A stretch of DNA of 64,000 nucleotides from Bosea sp. 29B (GTDB taxonomy: Bacteria; Pseudomonadota; Alphaproteobacteria; Rhizobiales; Beijerinckiaceae): assembly GCF_902506165.1 (NCBI RefSeq), contig NZ_LR733817.1, positions 4,360,111-4,424,110 of the forward strand, written 5' to 3'. A program made the translations under genes and the position numbers. Of this stretch, positions 25,660 to 36,161 are shown one piece after another. The notes beneath the pieces were generated by a model. It was not told the DNA's origin, ran no database searches, and worked only from the letters and a program-made list of their open reading frames with translations. How positions within the stretch are numbered: position 1 is the first letter of the stretch; the number at the start of each line of letters is the position of its first letter.

Positions 25660-26763
25660 TCAGCCCGCCTTCGCCGCTTCGGCGAGATTAGCGGCGACAC
25701 AGCTCGCGAAAGCCCTCGTTCCGAGTGGACCACCGAGATCGCGCGTGCGCAGCTCCGGCGCCTTGATCGTCAGGTCGATCGCCCGCTCGATCGCTTGCGC
25801 TGCCTGGAGCAGGGCGGGGGCCTGCCGCCGCTCGCCGAGCCAGGCGAGCAGCATCGCGGCCGAGCCGATCAGCGAGGCCGGGTTGGCGAGGTCGCGACCC
25901 GCGATATCAGGCGCCGAGCCGTGCTGCGCCTGCGCCACCGCGTGACCCTCGCCGGCATTGAGCGAAGCGGCGAGGCCGAGGCTGCCGGAAATCTCCGAAG
26001 CCTGGTCGGAGAGGATGTCGCCGAACATGTTGGTGGTGACGATCACGTCGAAGACGCTGGCGTCGCGCACCAGCAGCGCTGCCATCGCATCGATGATCTT
26101 CTCCTCGTACTCGACATCGGGATAACGCTCGGCCACCGAGCGCACGCATTCCAGGAAGAGCCCGTCGGAGATGCGCAGCACATTGGCCTTGTGCACGGCC
26201 GTGACCTTGCGCCGGCGCTGGCGGGCGAGCGCAAAGGCGCTCTCGGCGATGCGCAGGGACGCCTGCCGCGTCACCTTGCGGAACGACATGGCAAGGTCCG
26301 GCGTCGGCATGATCTCGCCGGGGCCAAGATGCATCGAGCGGTCGGAGTAGAAGCCTTCGGTGTTCTCGCGCACCATGACGAGGTCGAGCGGCTTGCCGCA
26401 GCGCGGTGCGAAACCGTCGCGCGAGCGGGCCGGGCGGATATTGGCGTAGAGGTCGAGCCGCTTGCGCAACTGGCCGGATGGGTTGAGCCCACCCTTCTCG
26501 GCCGGCGGATACTCGTTGTGCGAGACCGGGCCGAGGATGACGCCGTCCGCCCGCTTTGCCGCTTCCAGCACGGTCTCGGGGAAGGTCGTGCCCTGGTTCT
26601 TCAGCGCAGCGAAACCGATCTCCGCCCGCTCATAGGCGAGCCCGAAGCCGAAGAGCTTGCTCGCGGCGTCGAGCACCTTGCAGGTCGCCGCCGCGATCTC
26701 GGGGCCGATGCCGTCGCCTTCGAGAACGAGCAGGCGCAGGGCAGGGGATGTCGCGTCGGTCAT
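25660..26763 (-). CDS. Isocitrate/isopropylmalate dehydrogenase family, tartrate-dehydrogenase-like
   Basis: 367 residues of the beta-decarboxylating dehydrogenase family: LEGDGIGPEI at the N-terminus, RKRLDLYANIRPARS, the substrate-binding VRENTEGFYSD, the catalytic Lys in AVHKANVLRISDGLF and the metal-binding TTNMFGDILSDQASEISGSLG. True LeuB usually carries RQ-type motifs and sits beside leuCD. Here the neighbours are a tripartite-tricarboxylate receptor and a GntR regulator, so it probably oxidises a carboxylate such as tartrate, malate or an isopropylmalate analogue taken up from outside. Exact substrate open. Confidence 0.85.
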   Translation of the reverse strand: MTDATSPALRLLVLEGDGIGPEIAAATCKVLDAASKLFGFGLAYERAEIGFAALKNQGTTFPETVLEAAKRADGVILGPVSHNEYPPAEKGGLNPSGQLRKRLDLYANIRPARSRDGFAPRCGKPLDLVMVRENTEGFYSDRSMHLGPGEIMPTPDLAMSFRKVTRQASLRIAESAFALARQRRRKVTAVHKANVLRISDGLFLECVRSVAERYPDVEYEEKIIDAMAALLVRDASVFDVIVTTNMFGDILSDQASEISGSLGLAASLNAGEGHAVAQAQHGSAPDIAGRDLANPASLIGSAAMLLAWLGERRQAPALLQAAQAIERAIDLTIKAPELRTRDLGGPLGTRAFASCVAANLAEAAKAG

Positions 26764-26811
26764 GTCGGCGTCGGTCCGGATGTCATGGAAGGGAAAGGGA
26801 GCGAGGAGGCG

Positions 26812-27786
26812 TCACTCGATCTTGATGTCGGCCTCGGCGACGACCTTCGACCACTTTTCGCGCTCGGCCTTGACGAAGGCGGCGAACTCGGCCGGCGTAT
26901 TGCCGATCGGCTGGGCACCTTCGAGCTCGAGGTTCCGGCGCACCTCTGGCAGGTTGATGATGGTCGCGACCTCGCTGCGCAGTCTGTCGATGATCGCCTG
27001 CGCCGTGCCCTTGCGCACGAAGACGCCGTACCAGCCGCTCGCCTCGTAGCCGGACACGCCGGCTTCCGCGAGCGTCGGCACCTGCGGCAAGGCGGGCGCT
27101 CGCTCGGCCGTGGTGACGGCGAGCGCCTTGAGGCCGCCGCCATTCACATGGCCGATCGCCGAGGGCAGCGTCGCGAACATCATCGGGATATGCCCGCCCA
27201 GCAGGTCGTTCAGCGCCGGGCCGGCGCCCCGATAGGGGGCGTGCTTCAGCTTGACGCCTGCCATCAGCTCGAACAGGGCAGTGGCGATGTGGTTGGCCGA
27301 GCCGTGGCCGGCCGTTCCGTAGGTCAGCCCTTCCGGCTGCGCCTTGGCGAGCGCGATCAGCTCGGCGGCCGAATTGGCCTTGACCGAAGGATGCACCAGC
27401 ACGAGCAGCGGCGCCTTGGCGATCAGCGTCACCGGCTCCAGCACCTCGGCCGGATCATGCTTCAGGTTCTTGAACAGGCTCGGATTGACCGCCATCGGGC
27501 CGATATTGCTGATCAGCACCGTATAGCCGTCGGCAGGAGCCTGCGCCGCGGCCGTGGTGCCGAGATTGCCGCCGGCGCCGGCGCGGTTCTCGACGACGAC
27601 GCCGACCCCGAGCCGATCCTGCAGCTTCTGCGCCACCGCCCGCGCGATCACGTCGGTGCCGCCACCGGCGGCATAGGGTACGACCATGGTGATCGGCTTG
27701 CTCGGCCAGTCCTGCGCTTTTGCGGCGATGGCCGGCAGCACGGCCAATGCGGCTGCGAGCAGGAGCGTTGGAAACCGGTGCGGCAT
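26812..27786 (-). CDS. Bug-family tripartite tricarboxylate transporter receptor (TctC-like)
   Basis: 324 residues. Residues 1-25 are a signal peptide (MPHRFPTLLLAAALAVLPAI, cleavage near KAQ). The mature start WPSKPITMVVPYAAGGGTDV and GVGVVVENRAGAGGNLGT are hallmarks of the family, which binds carboxylates in the periplasm. The membrane parts TctA/TctB are not adjacent, common for Bug receptors. The ATG at 27786 follows the operator-like repeat by 26 nt. With the dehydrogenase 48 nt downstream it forms an uptake-and-oxidation unit. Confidence 0.9.
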   Translation of the reverse strand: MPHRFPTLLLAAALAVLPAIAAKAQDWPSKPITMVVPYAAGGGTDVIARAVAQKLQDRLGVGVVVENRAGAGGNLGTTAAAQAPADGYTVLISNIGPMAVNPSLFKNLKHDPAEVLEPVTLIAKAPLLVLVHPSVKANSAAELIALAKAQPEGLTYGTAGHGSANHIATALFELMAGVKLKHAPYRGAGPALNDLLGGHIPMMFATLPSAIGHVNGGGLKALAVTTAERAPALPQVPTLAEAGVSGYEASGWYGVFVRKGTAQAIIDRLRSEVATIINLPEVRRNLELEGAQPIGNTPAEFAAFVKAEREKWSKVVAEADIKIE

Positions 27787-27811
27787 GAAGCCTCCCACGT
27801 TGTTTTGATTT

Positions 27812-27835
27812 TTCAGTATACCGAAGTATGCTGAA
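27812..27835. promoter_or_regulatory. Candidate GntR operator in divergent spacer
   Basis: TTCAGTATAC-cgaa-GTATGCTGAA is an inverted repeat with 9 of 10 matching positions per arm, in an AT-rich patch between the Bug receptor gene and the divergent GntR gene. The GTATAC core is common in FadR-type (FCD) GntR operators. It is the most convincing regulator-site pair in the window. Confidence 0.7.
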
Positions 27836-27919
27836 TTTGGTCGCACGGGCAAGCGTTGATTTCGGCGCAGCGCCGGGCGATCACGGCATCCGGCCTGGAG
27901 GAATGGGAGAGGGCGCAGT

Positions 27920-28579
27920 TTGACGGTGTTCGCCGATGTCCAGCCGGTGCGCTCGCTTGCGGGCCAGGCCTATGCCCGTCTGCGCGAGGCGATCGATACC
28001 GGCGAGCTCAAGCCGGGCATGCGCCTGCGCGAGGAGGATCTCGCCGCTCGCCTGGAAATGAGCCGCACGCCCTTGCGCGAGGCCGTGCGCCGGCTCGAGG
28101 CCGAGGGCTTCTTCACCCGCGATTCGCGCACGCTCGTCGTCATGACGCTCGACCATCAGGCGGTATCCGAGCTTTATGCGATGCGCGAGGTGCTGGAGGG
28201 AACCGTCGCTGCCTTCGCCGCGCGTCACGCCTCCGAGGGCGATGTCGCGTTGCTGCGTGATCTGCACGCGATCGAGGCTGGGCTGCTCACCCACCCGCAG
28301 GAGCTGGCGCGTCACAATGAGCGCTTCCATTCGGCGCTCTATGGCGCCGCACATAACCGCTATCTGCTGAAGGCCCTGAACGCGTTGCGCGATGCGCGTG
28401 CGCTGCTCGGCTCCTCGACATTGCTTGATGCAGATCGGGCGGGGCAGGCGCATGCCGAGCATGACGCCATCGTCTCGGCGATCGAAGCTCGCGATCCGAA
28501 CAGGGCGGAGGCTGCCGCCCGCGATCACATCAGAGCGGCCGGCCGCGAACGGCTACGGCGGCTGGTGCAGGCGAGCTGA
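27920..28579 (+). CDS. GntR-family regulator, FCD subfamily
   Basis: 219 residues. N-terminal GntR helix-turn-helix (AYARLREAIDTGELKPGMRL, then DLAARLEMSRTPLREAVRRL) and a C-terminal all-helical FCD domain with the metal-binding pattern (ELYAMREVLEGTVAAFAA, NERFHSALYGAAHN, EHDAIVSAIEARD). It starts at a TTG (27920); a GGGAG stretch is about 9 nt upstream. It probably represses the divergent receptor/dehydrogenase operon until a carboxylate ligand binds. Confidence 0.92.
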   Translation: MTVFADVQPVRSLAGQAYARLREAIDTGELKPGMRLREEDLAARLEMSRTPLREAVRRLEAEGFFTRDSRTLVVMTLDHQAVSELYAMREVLEGTVAAFAARHASEGDVALLRDLHAIEAGLLTHPQELARHNERFHSALYGAAHNRYLLKALNALRDARALLGSSTLLDADRAGQAHAEHDAIVSAIEARDPNRAEAAARDHIRAAGRERLRRLVQAS

Positions 28580-28600
28580 CTCGCCTGCAGTAGGCTCGGA

Positions 28601-28684
28601 TCAGGCCAGGTTATCGGCGATCAGGAAGCCGAGCAGCGATATGCACGCCATCACGATCGAGATTTCCAGAAGACTGAAGCCCAT
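28601..28684 (-). CDS. Microprotein of 27 residues, single membrane helix
   Basis: GGAGG lies 6 nt before an ATG at 28684, a better ribosome site than most genes here. The product is one hydrophobic helix starting MGFSLLEISIVMACISLLGF and ending with a short polar tail (IADNLA). The start imitates a prepilin (G, F, then Glu five residues after G), but no pilin body follows. It lies 88 nt downstream of nhaA on the same strand, so it could be a small partner of that antiporter, as KdpF or AcrZ are for other transporters. Too short for standard gene callers. Confidence 0.6.
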   Translation of the reverse strand: MGFSLLEISIVMACISLLGFLIADNLA

Positions 28685-28772
28685 TGCCGCCTCCACAGCT
28701 GTGAAGGTAACGCAGTCGGCTCGCCATGGTTCCGCCGCAGCTGCGACGATTGTGTGATCGCCGGGGCGCTTC

Positions 28773-30032
28773 TCAGCGGGTCTGCTTCTGCCGGGCGATC
28801 GCGGGGACGAGCTCGTCCTCCTTGACCAGATGCCGGCCGGCGAGATGGAGCACGACATAGCCGATCACCGCCGACAGCGCCGAGCCGGCGAGCACGCCGA
28901 TCTTGGTGGCGTCGTTGAGCGCGGCGCTGTTCGCGAAGGCCAGCGCCCCGATGAACAGGCTCATCGTGAAGCCGATGCCGCAAAGCAGCGAGACGCCGTA
29001 GAGCTGCGCCCATGTCGCCTTGGCCGGCATGGTGCCGAGACCGAGCCGCACCGCGAGCCAGGCGAAGCCGAAGACGCCGATCTGCTTGCCGAGGAAAAGC
29101 CCGAGCACGATGCCGAGCGGCACCGGCGTCAGCAGGAGCGAGGGCGACATGCCGGCGATCGAGACGCCGGCATTGGCGAAGCCGAAGACCGGCACGATGA
29201 AATAGGATGACCAGGGATGCAGCCGGTGCTCCAGCGTGTGCAGCGGCGAATGCTCGGGCTCGTCGCTCTCCTTGCCATGGCCGCCGAGCGGAATGGTCAG
29301 CGCCAGCGCGACGCCGGCGAGCGTAGCGTGGATGCCGGATTTCAGGACGAAGAACCAGAGCAGGGCGCCGATGGCGAGGTAGAGCGGCAGCAGGCGGACG
29401 CCGCGCAGGTTGAGCGCGATCAGGATTGCGAGGCAGGCGGCGGCGCCAGCCAGCATCGGCAGCGAGAGATCGCCGGAATAGAACAGGGCGATGATCAGGA
29501 TCGCGCCGAGATCGTCGAGAATGGCGAGCGCGGTCAGGAAGATCTTGAGCGAGACCGGCACGCGCGAGCCGAGGATGGCGAGCACGCCGAGCGCAAATGC
29601 GATGTCGGTGGCGGCGGGGATCGCCCAGCCACGCAAGGCTTCCGGGTCGCTGCGGGCGAGCGTGGCATAGATCAAGGCCGGCGCGATCATGCCGCCCAGC
29701 GCTGCCAGCGCCGGCAAAGCGCGCCGGCTCCAGGTCGCGAGCTGGCCTTCGATGAACTCGCGCTTGATCTCCAGCCCGACGAGCAGGAAGAACAGCGCCA
29801 TCAGCGCATCGTTGATCCAGTGCAGGACGGAGAGGCCGGCGACCTTCGCCTCCAGCAGCTTGAAATAGACCGGGCCGAGCGCCGAATTGGCGATGATCAG
29901 CGCAAGCGCCGCGGAAAAGACCAGCAGGACACCGGCAGCGGCTCCGCTTTCGAGGAAGGCGTGCAGGGGCGAGCGGCGCTTGGGCGGCCAGTCGGGATGG
30001 TGAGCTTCGATCTCGTCCGTCTGCTGCGCCAC
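28773..30032 (-). CDS. nhaA: Na+/H+ antiporter NhaA
   Basis: 419 residues with about twelve membrane helices. The ion-binding pair Asp-Asp is in [19 protein letters not shown], and the partner helix [15 protein letters not shown] and the conserved [14 protein letters not shown] are present. It exchanges cytoplasmic Na+ or Li+ for two protons and supports pH and salt homeostasis. The N-terminal cytoplasmic tail ([20 protein letters not shown]) contains histidines near the first helix. The ATG at 30032 is the family start. Confidence 0.96.
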   Translation of the reverse strand: MAQQTDEIEAHHPDWPPKRRSPLHAFLESGAAAGVLLVFSAALALIIANSALGPVYFKLLEAKVAGLSVLHWINDALMALFFLLVGLEIKREFIEGQLATWSRRALPALAALGGMIAPALIYATLARSDPEALRGWAIPAATDIAFALGVLAILGSRVPVSLKIFLTALAILDDLGAILIIALFYSGDLSLPMLAGAAACLAILIALNLRGVRLLPLYLAIGALLWFFVLKSGIHATLAGVALALTIPLGGHGKESDEPEHSPLHTLEHRLHPWSSYFIVPVFGFANAGVSIAGMSPSLLLTPVPLGIVLGLFLGKQIGVFGFAWLAVRLGLGTMPAKATWAQLYGVSLLCGIGFTMSLFIGALAFANSAALNDATKIGVLAGSALSAVIGYVVLHLAGRHLVKEDELVPAIARQKQTR

Positions 30033-30188
30033 GCCGTCCTCCTTCCGCGGGTTTCCGTTTCACCCGGCTGCTGCGACACCCCGATGTCGTTTCGATTGCA
30101 GCCGAGGATTGCGCCAAAGGGGCGAGTCGGCTGCTTCGGGTTGTGAATAAAGCAGAGTGCGGGCGGGGTGGCACTCCATATCGCCGCA

Positions 30189-31397
30189 CTATCGCCGGCG
30201 CAGCCAGCCCGCACCACCGGTCAGCGCGGCCGTGACGGTCATGATCGCGAGCAACCCAGCAGTGCCGGCGAACAGATTGGCGTAACCGAACCCGGCGATC
30301 ACCGGCGTGCTGAGCAGCGGCGAGCAGAACTGGCCGATGAAGATCGAGGCGGTCAGGATGCCGCCGGCGAGCCCGCGCTTCTGCCCCGGTGCGAGGTTGA
30401 GAGCCAACGCGACGAAGCTCGGCGAGACCAGCGCATAACCCGCGCCGATCGCGGCGACCGCAGCGAAGATCGCAGGGGTGGTCGAAGCGAATAGCAGCAT
30501 GAGGAAGCCCAGTGCCATCGCGCCATAACCGAGCGCGAAAATGCCGGCATAGCCGACAGCGCGCTGGATTCGGGGGTAGAGCAATGCGCAACCACCGCCC
30601 GACAGCATCAGCACGCCCAGCGCCGAGCCGGTCATGATCGCGCTGTCATAGCCCTGCGCGTCGAGAAAGAAGGACAGCTGCGTCGGCATGATGAAGAAGA
30701 TCATGTTGGTCGTGCCCTGCAGCAGCACCAGCAAGGCGAGCGGTAGTAGCCAGCGGTGGTAATCGCCGCGATCGCCTGCCAGTTTCGCGCCGCTGGCCTG
30801 CGCGAGCCTCGGCGGGTCGACGATGACCAGCCACATCAGCGGCAGGAAGGCGGCGGCCAGCCCGTAGATCGCGAAGGGCAGCCGCGGCGAGATCGTCGCG
30901 ACCCATCCGGCGGTGAGGATGAAGACGAGGCCGCCGAGATTGCGCGCCGAGATCTGCAGGCCGGTCAGGGCATTGCGGTCGTCGCCGGTGAAATAGTCGC
31001 CGATCAGCGCCGTCTGCGCCGTCATGATCAGGGCGACTGCCACCCCCAAGACGAGCCGGCTGGCGAAGATCGTCGGAAGATCGGGCAGGACGAGCCCGGC
31101 GCAGCCCGACAGCACGAACAGGATCACGCCGAACAAGAGCAGCCGGCGCCGTCCGATCCTGTCGGCGGCGATCCCGGCGAGCGGGGCAATGAGCGCGACG
31201 CTGAGCGAGGGCGCCGGTACCAGGAGCCGTGTCAGCAGCGCGGCGTTGGGGTCGCCGGCGAACAGCCGTTCCAGCCCGGGCAGGGCCGGAGCGATCGTCG
31301 CGTTCGCCATGGTGGTGAGTGATGCCGCCATCAGCAGAGCGATGGCGCGCCGATCCTGCCAAACCGGAATTTGCCTTGAAACGAGAACAGCTTCCAT
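30189..31397 (-). CDS. MFS transporter
   Basis: 402 residues, twelve helices. The MFS signature between helices 2 and 3 is GIAADRIGRRRLLLFGVILF, and the drug-efflux type pattern LTTMANATIAPALPGLERLF is in helix 1. Substrate unknown; drug or metabolite export is likely. It is divergent from a MerR-type regulator over a 67-nt spacer containing a perfect 14-bp palindrome, so it is probably induced by that regulator. Confidence 0.88.
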   Translation of the reverse strand: MEAVLVSRQIPVWQDRRAIALLMAASLTTMANATIAPALPGLERLFAGDPNAALLTRLLVPAPSLSVALIAPLAGIAADRIGRRRLLLFGVILFVLSGCAGLVLPDLPTIFASRLVLGVAVALIMTAQTALIGDYFTGDDRNALTGLQISARNLGGLVFILTAGWVATISPRLPFAIYGLAAAFLPLMWLVIVDPPRLAQASGAKLAGDRGDYHRWLLPLALLVLLQGTTNMIFFIMPTQLSFFLDAQGYDSAIMTGSALGVLMLSGGGCALLYPRIQRAVGYAGIFALGYGAMALGFLMLLFASTTPAIFAAVAAIGAGYALVSPSFVALALNLAPGQKRGLAGGILTASIFIGQFCSPLLSTPVIAGFGYANLFAGTAGLLAIMTVTAALTGGAGWLRRR

Positions 31398-31442
31398 GAT
31401 GGTCCTCTTGCCGAAATGAACTTTTCGGCAGAGCGTACGAAT

Positions 31443-31456
31443 TCAAGTCGACTTGA
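31443..31456. promoter_or_regulatory. Perfect palindrome, probable MerR-type operator
   Basis: TCAAGTCGACTTGA, symmetric over 14 bp, 8 nt before the MerR-type gene. Its outer bases match the well-known SoxR operator core CCTCAAGTTAACTTGAGG (CAAGT...ACTTG). Confidence 0.7.
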
Positions 31457-31464
31457 GGTCAAGC

Positions 31465-31911
31465 ATGACTTTTCTCGATATCGGCGAGGTCGCCGAACGC
31501 TCGGGCGTCGCGCCCTCGACCCTGCGCTATTACGAGGAGATCGGCCTGATCGCCTCGCTCTGGCGGCGGGGCCTCAGGCGGCAGTTCGACGCCGATGTGC
31601 TGCTGAAGCTGTCGCTGATCGCCATGGGCAAGGCGGCCGGCTTCTCGTTGGAGGAGATCGCCGGCATGTTCGGCCGCGACGGCAGGCCCGATATTCCGCG
31701 AGATCAGTTGCGCACCAGAGCGGATGAGCTGCAGCGGCAGATGATCGAATTGCGCACGCTGCGGGACATCCTGCGCCATGTCGCCGACTGTCCCGCACCC
31801 TCGCATCTGGAGTGCCCGACCTTCCGCAAGCTGATGCAGGCTGCCTCGCGCCGGAAGCTCGTCTACCGCCCCTCCGTCCGTCGTTCGGGCGCGCGCCGGG
31901 CAGCTCCTTAG
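31465..31911 (+). CDS. MerR-family transcriptional regulator
   Basis: 148 residues. DNA-binding part: LDIGEVAERSGVAPSTLRYY, EEIGLIASLWRRGLRRQF, then a dimerisation helix (LRTRADELQRQMIELRTLRD). The C-terminal sensor has two cysteines (DCPAPSHLECP) in place of the four-Cys iron-sulphur loop of SoxR, although the palindrome in front is SoxR-like. The divergent MFS gene is its likely target. The ATG at 31465 begins the conserved part. Confidence 0.9.
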   Translation: MTFLDIGEVAERSGVAPSTLRYYEEIGLIASLWRRGLRRQFDADVLLKLSLIAMGKAAGFSLEEIAGMFGRDGRPDIPRDQLRTRADELQRQMIELRTLRDILRHVADCPAPSHLECPTFRKLMQAASRRKLVYRPSVRRSGARRAAP

Positions 31912-32006
31912 CCGCGTCCATCTAGCGCTTGGACAGCCTCACTCTGCGTGATAGGGACCGCGCGGGGATCGGCCGCGATCGGCCGCCGCATTCTTAGGAG
32001 CCGGAT

Positions 32007-33305
<1,299 letters not shown>

Positions 33306-33328
33306 GCGGGAGGCGGCCGGGGCGCCCC

Positions 33329-34279
33329 TCAGGGAAACGTCCCGGTCAGCTTGATCATGAACAGGTTCTCCGGGCCGCCGGGCGCATCGCCCCGGTTGGT
33401 CCGGCTGAGTTCGGCGTTGAGATCCAGCCCCTTGGTGATTTTGTAGCCGGCCGAGGCGCTGCCACCGAACTGGCCGTCCTTGACCTGCGCCGCGACCGAG
33501 ACGTTGAAACGGTCATCGGTCGCGCTCAGCTTGAGATTGAGGTCGACCGTCGGCTTGGCGACGTCCTTCTTGACGATGCCGCTGAGCTCGAACGAGCCAT
33601 ACTGGACCATGACCTCGCCTTCGACTTTCTCGATCGCAGCCGACTTGGTCACCACCTGAAGCGAAAGATCGAGCTTCAGCCGGTCCCATTTCAGCTTGCC
33701 GGTCAGCTTGGCGCCGACCAGCTCGGCGGTCGGGTCGAAGACGATGCCGCCGACGCCGAGCTTGAGCGCGCCGAGCTTGACGACCTCGAATTTCAGCTTC
33801 TCCAGCTGCTGCAGGCCGAGCGTCACCGCACCGTTGTTCGGCTTGGTGACGAAGAGGGCCGCACCTGCTCCGAGCGCGAGCGCCGCGCCGACGACATAGA
33901 CGATGCCCTTGTGCTGGTCGACCCAGACGCCGAGTGCCGACGAGCTGGCCGCCTCCTTGAAGGCATCGAGCTGCTTTTCGAGCGATTTGTACGCCGACGA
34001 CTTCTTGATCTGCTTGAAATACTCGTCCGCCGCCTTGGACAGGACGTCGTCGCCGATCGAGCGGAGCTTCTGGATGTCCTCGGACGAGAGCTGCGTCGTC
34101 TGGCTCTTGAGTTTCGCGTTCGCGAAGCTGAGCAGTCCCTTCTGGGCCGTCGAAAGCACGACCGGGCTCTTGAGGATCTCGGCGAGGCGTTCGGGAGACC
34201 TTTGGATCTCGCTGTCGAGAAGGTCGAAGGCCAGGACGACCAGGCCGCCGAAGGCGTCGCCGGTAGTGTCATTGGACAT
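33329..34279 (-). CDS. Orphan protein with one membrane helix and beta-rich C-terminus
   Basis: 316 residues, not recognised. Residues 1-115 are helical and rich in Lys, Ser and Glu ([20 protein letters not shown]). A single hydrophobic segment follows (about 124-144, [20 protein letters not shown]). Residues 150-316 are built of alternating strands separated by turns ([20 protein letters not shown]-type repeats, [19 protein letters not shown]), ending in a C-terminal strand with LTGTFP, as in outer-membrane or pore-forming barrels. No signal peptide. I start at [10 protein letters not shown]. It lies antisense between glyA and nrdR, which are normally adjacent, suggesting insertion. Confidence 0.65.
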   Translation of the reverse strand: MSNDTTGDAFGGLVVLAFDLLDSEIQRSPERLAEILKSPVVLSTAQKGLLSFANAKLKSQTTQLSSEDIQKLRSIGDDVLSKAADEYFKQIKKSSAYKSLEKQLDAFKEAASSSALGVWVDQHKGIVYVVGAALALGAGAALFVTKPNNGAVTLGLQQLEKLKFEVVKLGALKLGVGGIVFDPTAELVGAKLTGKLKWDRLKLDLSLQVVTKSAAIEKVEGEVMVQYGSFELSGIVKKDVAKPTVDLNLKLSATDDRFNVSVAAQVKDGQFGGSASAGYKITKGLDLNAELSRTNRGDAPGGPENLFMIKLTGTFP

Positions 34280-34540
34280 CTGCGAAACTCCGATTGGCAG
34301 GCGATGGGGATCGGCAGGCAGGCGCAGGCTGGTCGCAGAACGGTATCCTGCCATGGGCAAGGCAAATCGTCCGGCGTCATTTTCTGGCGAGGGCTGCGAT
34401 CCGGTGCCGGAGCGTCATGCGATCTCGTGCTTGCTCCCTTGCCGCCGGCTGGTCGTTTTTCGCTGGCCTGCGACGGCATGGCTGGGGCAATGAAGGGCCG
34501 CGGGCGCTATCGTCCCTCAAGTCAACCTCGAGGCCCATTC

Positions 34541-35038
34541 ATGCGTTGTCCCTATTGCGGCTCGCTCGATACCCAGGTGAAGGATTCGCGGCCGACCGAC
34601 GACCACGCCTCGATCCGGCGCCGACGCGTCTGCCCCGATTGCGGCGGCCGCTTCACCACCTTCGAGCGCGTCCAGCTGCGCGAGCTCACCGTGGTCAAGC
34701 GCTCGGGCCGGCGCACCGTGTTCGACCGTGACAAGCTGCAGACCTCGATCGAGGTGGCGCTGCGCAAGCGCTCCGTGGCGCCCGAGCGGATCGAGCGCAT
34801 GGTCAACGGCATCGTCCGCCAGCTCGAAAGCTCCGGCGAGGGCGAGATCCAGAGCTCGGCCATCGGTGAGCTGGTGATGGAGGGGCTGAAATCGCTCGAC
34901 GACGTCGCCTATGTCCGCTTCGCTTCGGTCTACCGGAATTTCCGCGAAGCCCGCGATTTCGAGGAGCTTCTGGGCCAGCTCGGCGGCGATGAAGTCGAGC
35001 CCGCGACCAAGCCGGCGCCTGCCCGCGACGATGCCTGA
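34541..35038 (+). CDS. nrdR: Transcriptional repressor NrdR
   Basis: 165 residues. The zinc ribbon is CPYCGS near residue 3 and [13 protein letters not shown] near 31; an ATP-cone follows ([20 protein letters not shown] to about 140). NrdR senses ATP/dATP and represses ribonucleotide reductase genes. The gene overlaps ribD by 8 nt. The C-terminal tail ([14 protein letters not shown]) is short and polar. Confidence 0.96.
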   Translation: MRCPYCGSLDTQVKDSRPTDDHASIRRRRVCPDCGGRFTTFERVQLRELTVVKRSGRRTVFDRDKLQTSIEVALRKRSVAPERIERMVNGIVRQLESSGEGEIQSSAIGELVMEGLKSLDDVAYVRFASVYRNFREARDFEELLGQLGGDEVEPATKPAPARDDA

Positions 35039-36161
35039 CCAGGACGCGATCGACCGCGCCTTCATGGCGCGGGCGCTGGAGCTCGGCGCGCGCGGGCTCG
35101 GCCGGACCTGGCCGAATCCCAGCGTCGGCGCCGTCGTCGTGCGCGATGGTTCGGACGGTCCGGTGATCGTCGGCGAGGGCCACACACAGCCGGGCGGCCG
35201 TCCGCATGGCGAGGCGATGGCCTTCGAGCAAGCTGGTGCGGCGGCGAGCGGCGGCACGCTCTATGTCACGCTGGAGCCCTGCTCGCACCGCACCGTCCGT
35301 GGTGGCACGCCGTGCGTCGAGCGCACCTTGCTTGCCGGCGTCCGGCGCGTCGTCTCGGCCATGTCCGACCCCAACCCGCAGATCGCCGGCCTCGGCCATG
35401 CCCTGCTGCGCATGGCGGGACTGGAGGTCGTGACCGGCGTGCTGGAAGACCAGGCGCAGCGCAGCCATCGCGGCCATGTCCTGCGGGTGACGGAGGGGCG
35501 GCCGATGGTGACCTTCAAGATCGCGCGCACGTCCGACGGTTTTGCCGGCGGGGCAGGGGGCGCAAGGCTCGCCATTTCATGCCCTGAGTCCGGCGAATGG
35601 GTGCACCGCCTGCGCGCGAGCCATGATGCGATCATGCTCGGCATCGGCAGCGTCCTTGCCGACGATCCCTTGCTGACCGTGCGCCTGCCCGGGCTTGAAG
35701 TCCGCTCGCCGATCCGCGTCGTGCTCGATTCATCGCTCCGCCTGCCGCTGACCGCCAAGCTGGTGCAGGGAGCGGCGACCGTGCCGCTCTGGGTGATCGC
35801 CGCCGAGGATGCGCCGGTCGCGGCCGAGGAGAAGCTCGTCGCTGCCGGCGTCGAGGTCATGCGTGTCTCCCGCGGCGCCGATGGTCATCTCGACTTACGC
35901 GAGGCGCTGCGTCTGCTGGCGACGCGCGGCATCACGCGTGTCTTCTCCGAAGGCGGCCCGACGATCGGCGAGCAATTGGCGCTGCAGGGCCTCGCCGACG
36001 AGGTCATCGTCTCGACCTCGCCGAAGCCGCTCGGAGCCGAGGGCATCGTCGCTGTTCGGCCAGGGCTTGCGGCTTTGCTCGCCGATCCCGAAATCTACGC
36101 CGTCATCGAAGCCGGAGAGGTCGGCTGCGACCGTTTCGAAGTTTTCACGAGGATCGCCTGA
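35031..36161 (+). CDS. ribD: Bifunctional riboflavin deaminase-reductase RibD
   Basis: 376 residues. The N-terminal deaminase has the zinc motifs [11 protein letters not shown] and [17 protein letters not shown]; the C-terminal reductase starts near 155 ([19 protein letters not shown]) and contains [12 protein letters not shown]. It carries out steps two and three of riboflavin synthesis. The ATG at 35031 lies inside the end of nrdR, so the genes are translationally coupled; the next gene shares one base with its stop. Confidence 0.95.
   Translation: MPDQDAIDRAFMARALELGARGLGRTWPNPSVGAVVVRDGSDGPVIVGEGHTQPGGRPHGEAMAFEQAGAAASGGTLYVTLEPCSHRTVRGGTPCVERTLLAGVRRVVSAMSDPNPQIAGLGHALLRMAGLEVVTGVLEDQAQRSHRGHVLRVTEGRPMVTFKIARTSDGFAGGAGGARLAISCPESGEWVHRLRASHDAIMLGIGSVLADDPLLTVRLPGLEVRSPIRVVLDSSLRLPLTAKLVQGAATVPLWVIAAEDAPVAAEEKLVAAGVEVMRVSRGADGHLDLREALRLLATRGITRVFSEGGPTIGEQLALQGLADEVIVSTSPKPLGAEGIVAVRPGLAALLADPEIYAVIEAGEVGCDRFEVFTRIA

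Noticed and set aside
35000..36161. FMN riboswitch upstream of the riboflavin genes
   Set aside because: nrdR, ribD and ribE are linked by overlaps, leaving no leader, and I see no RFN-like conserved blocks.
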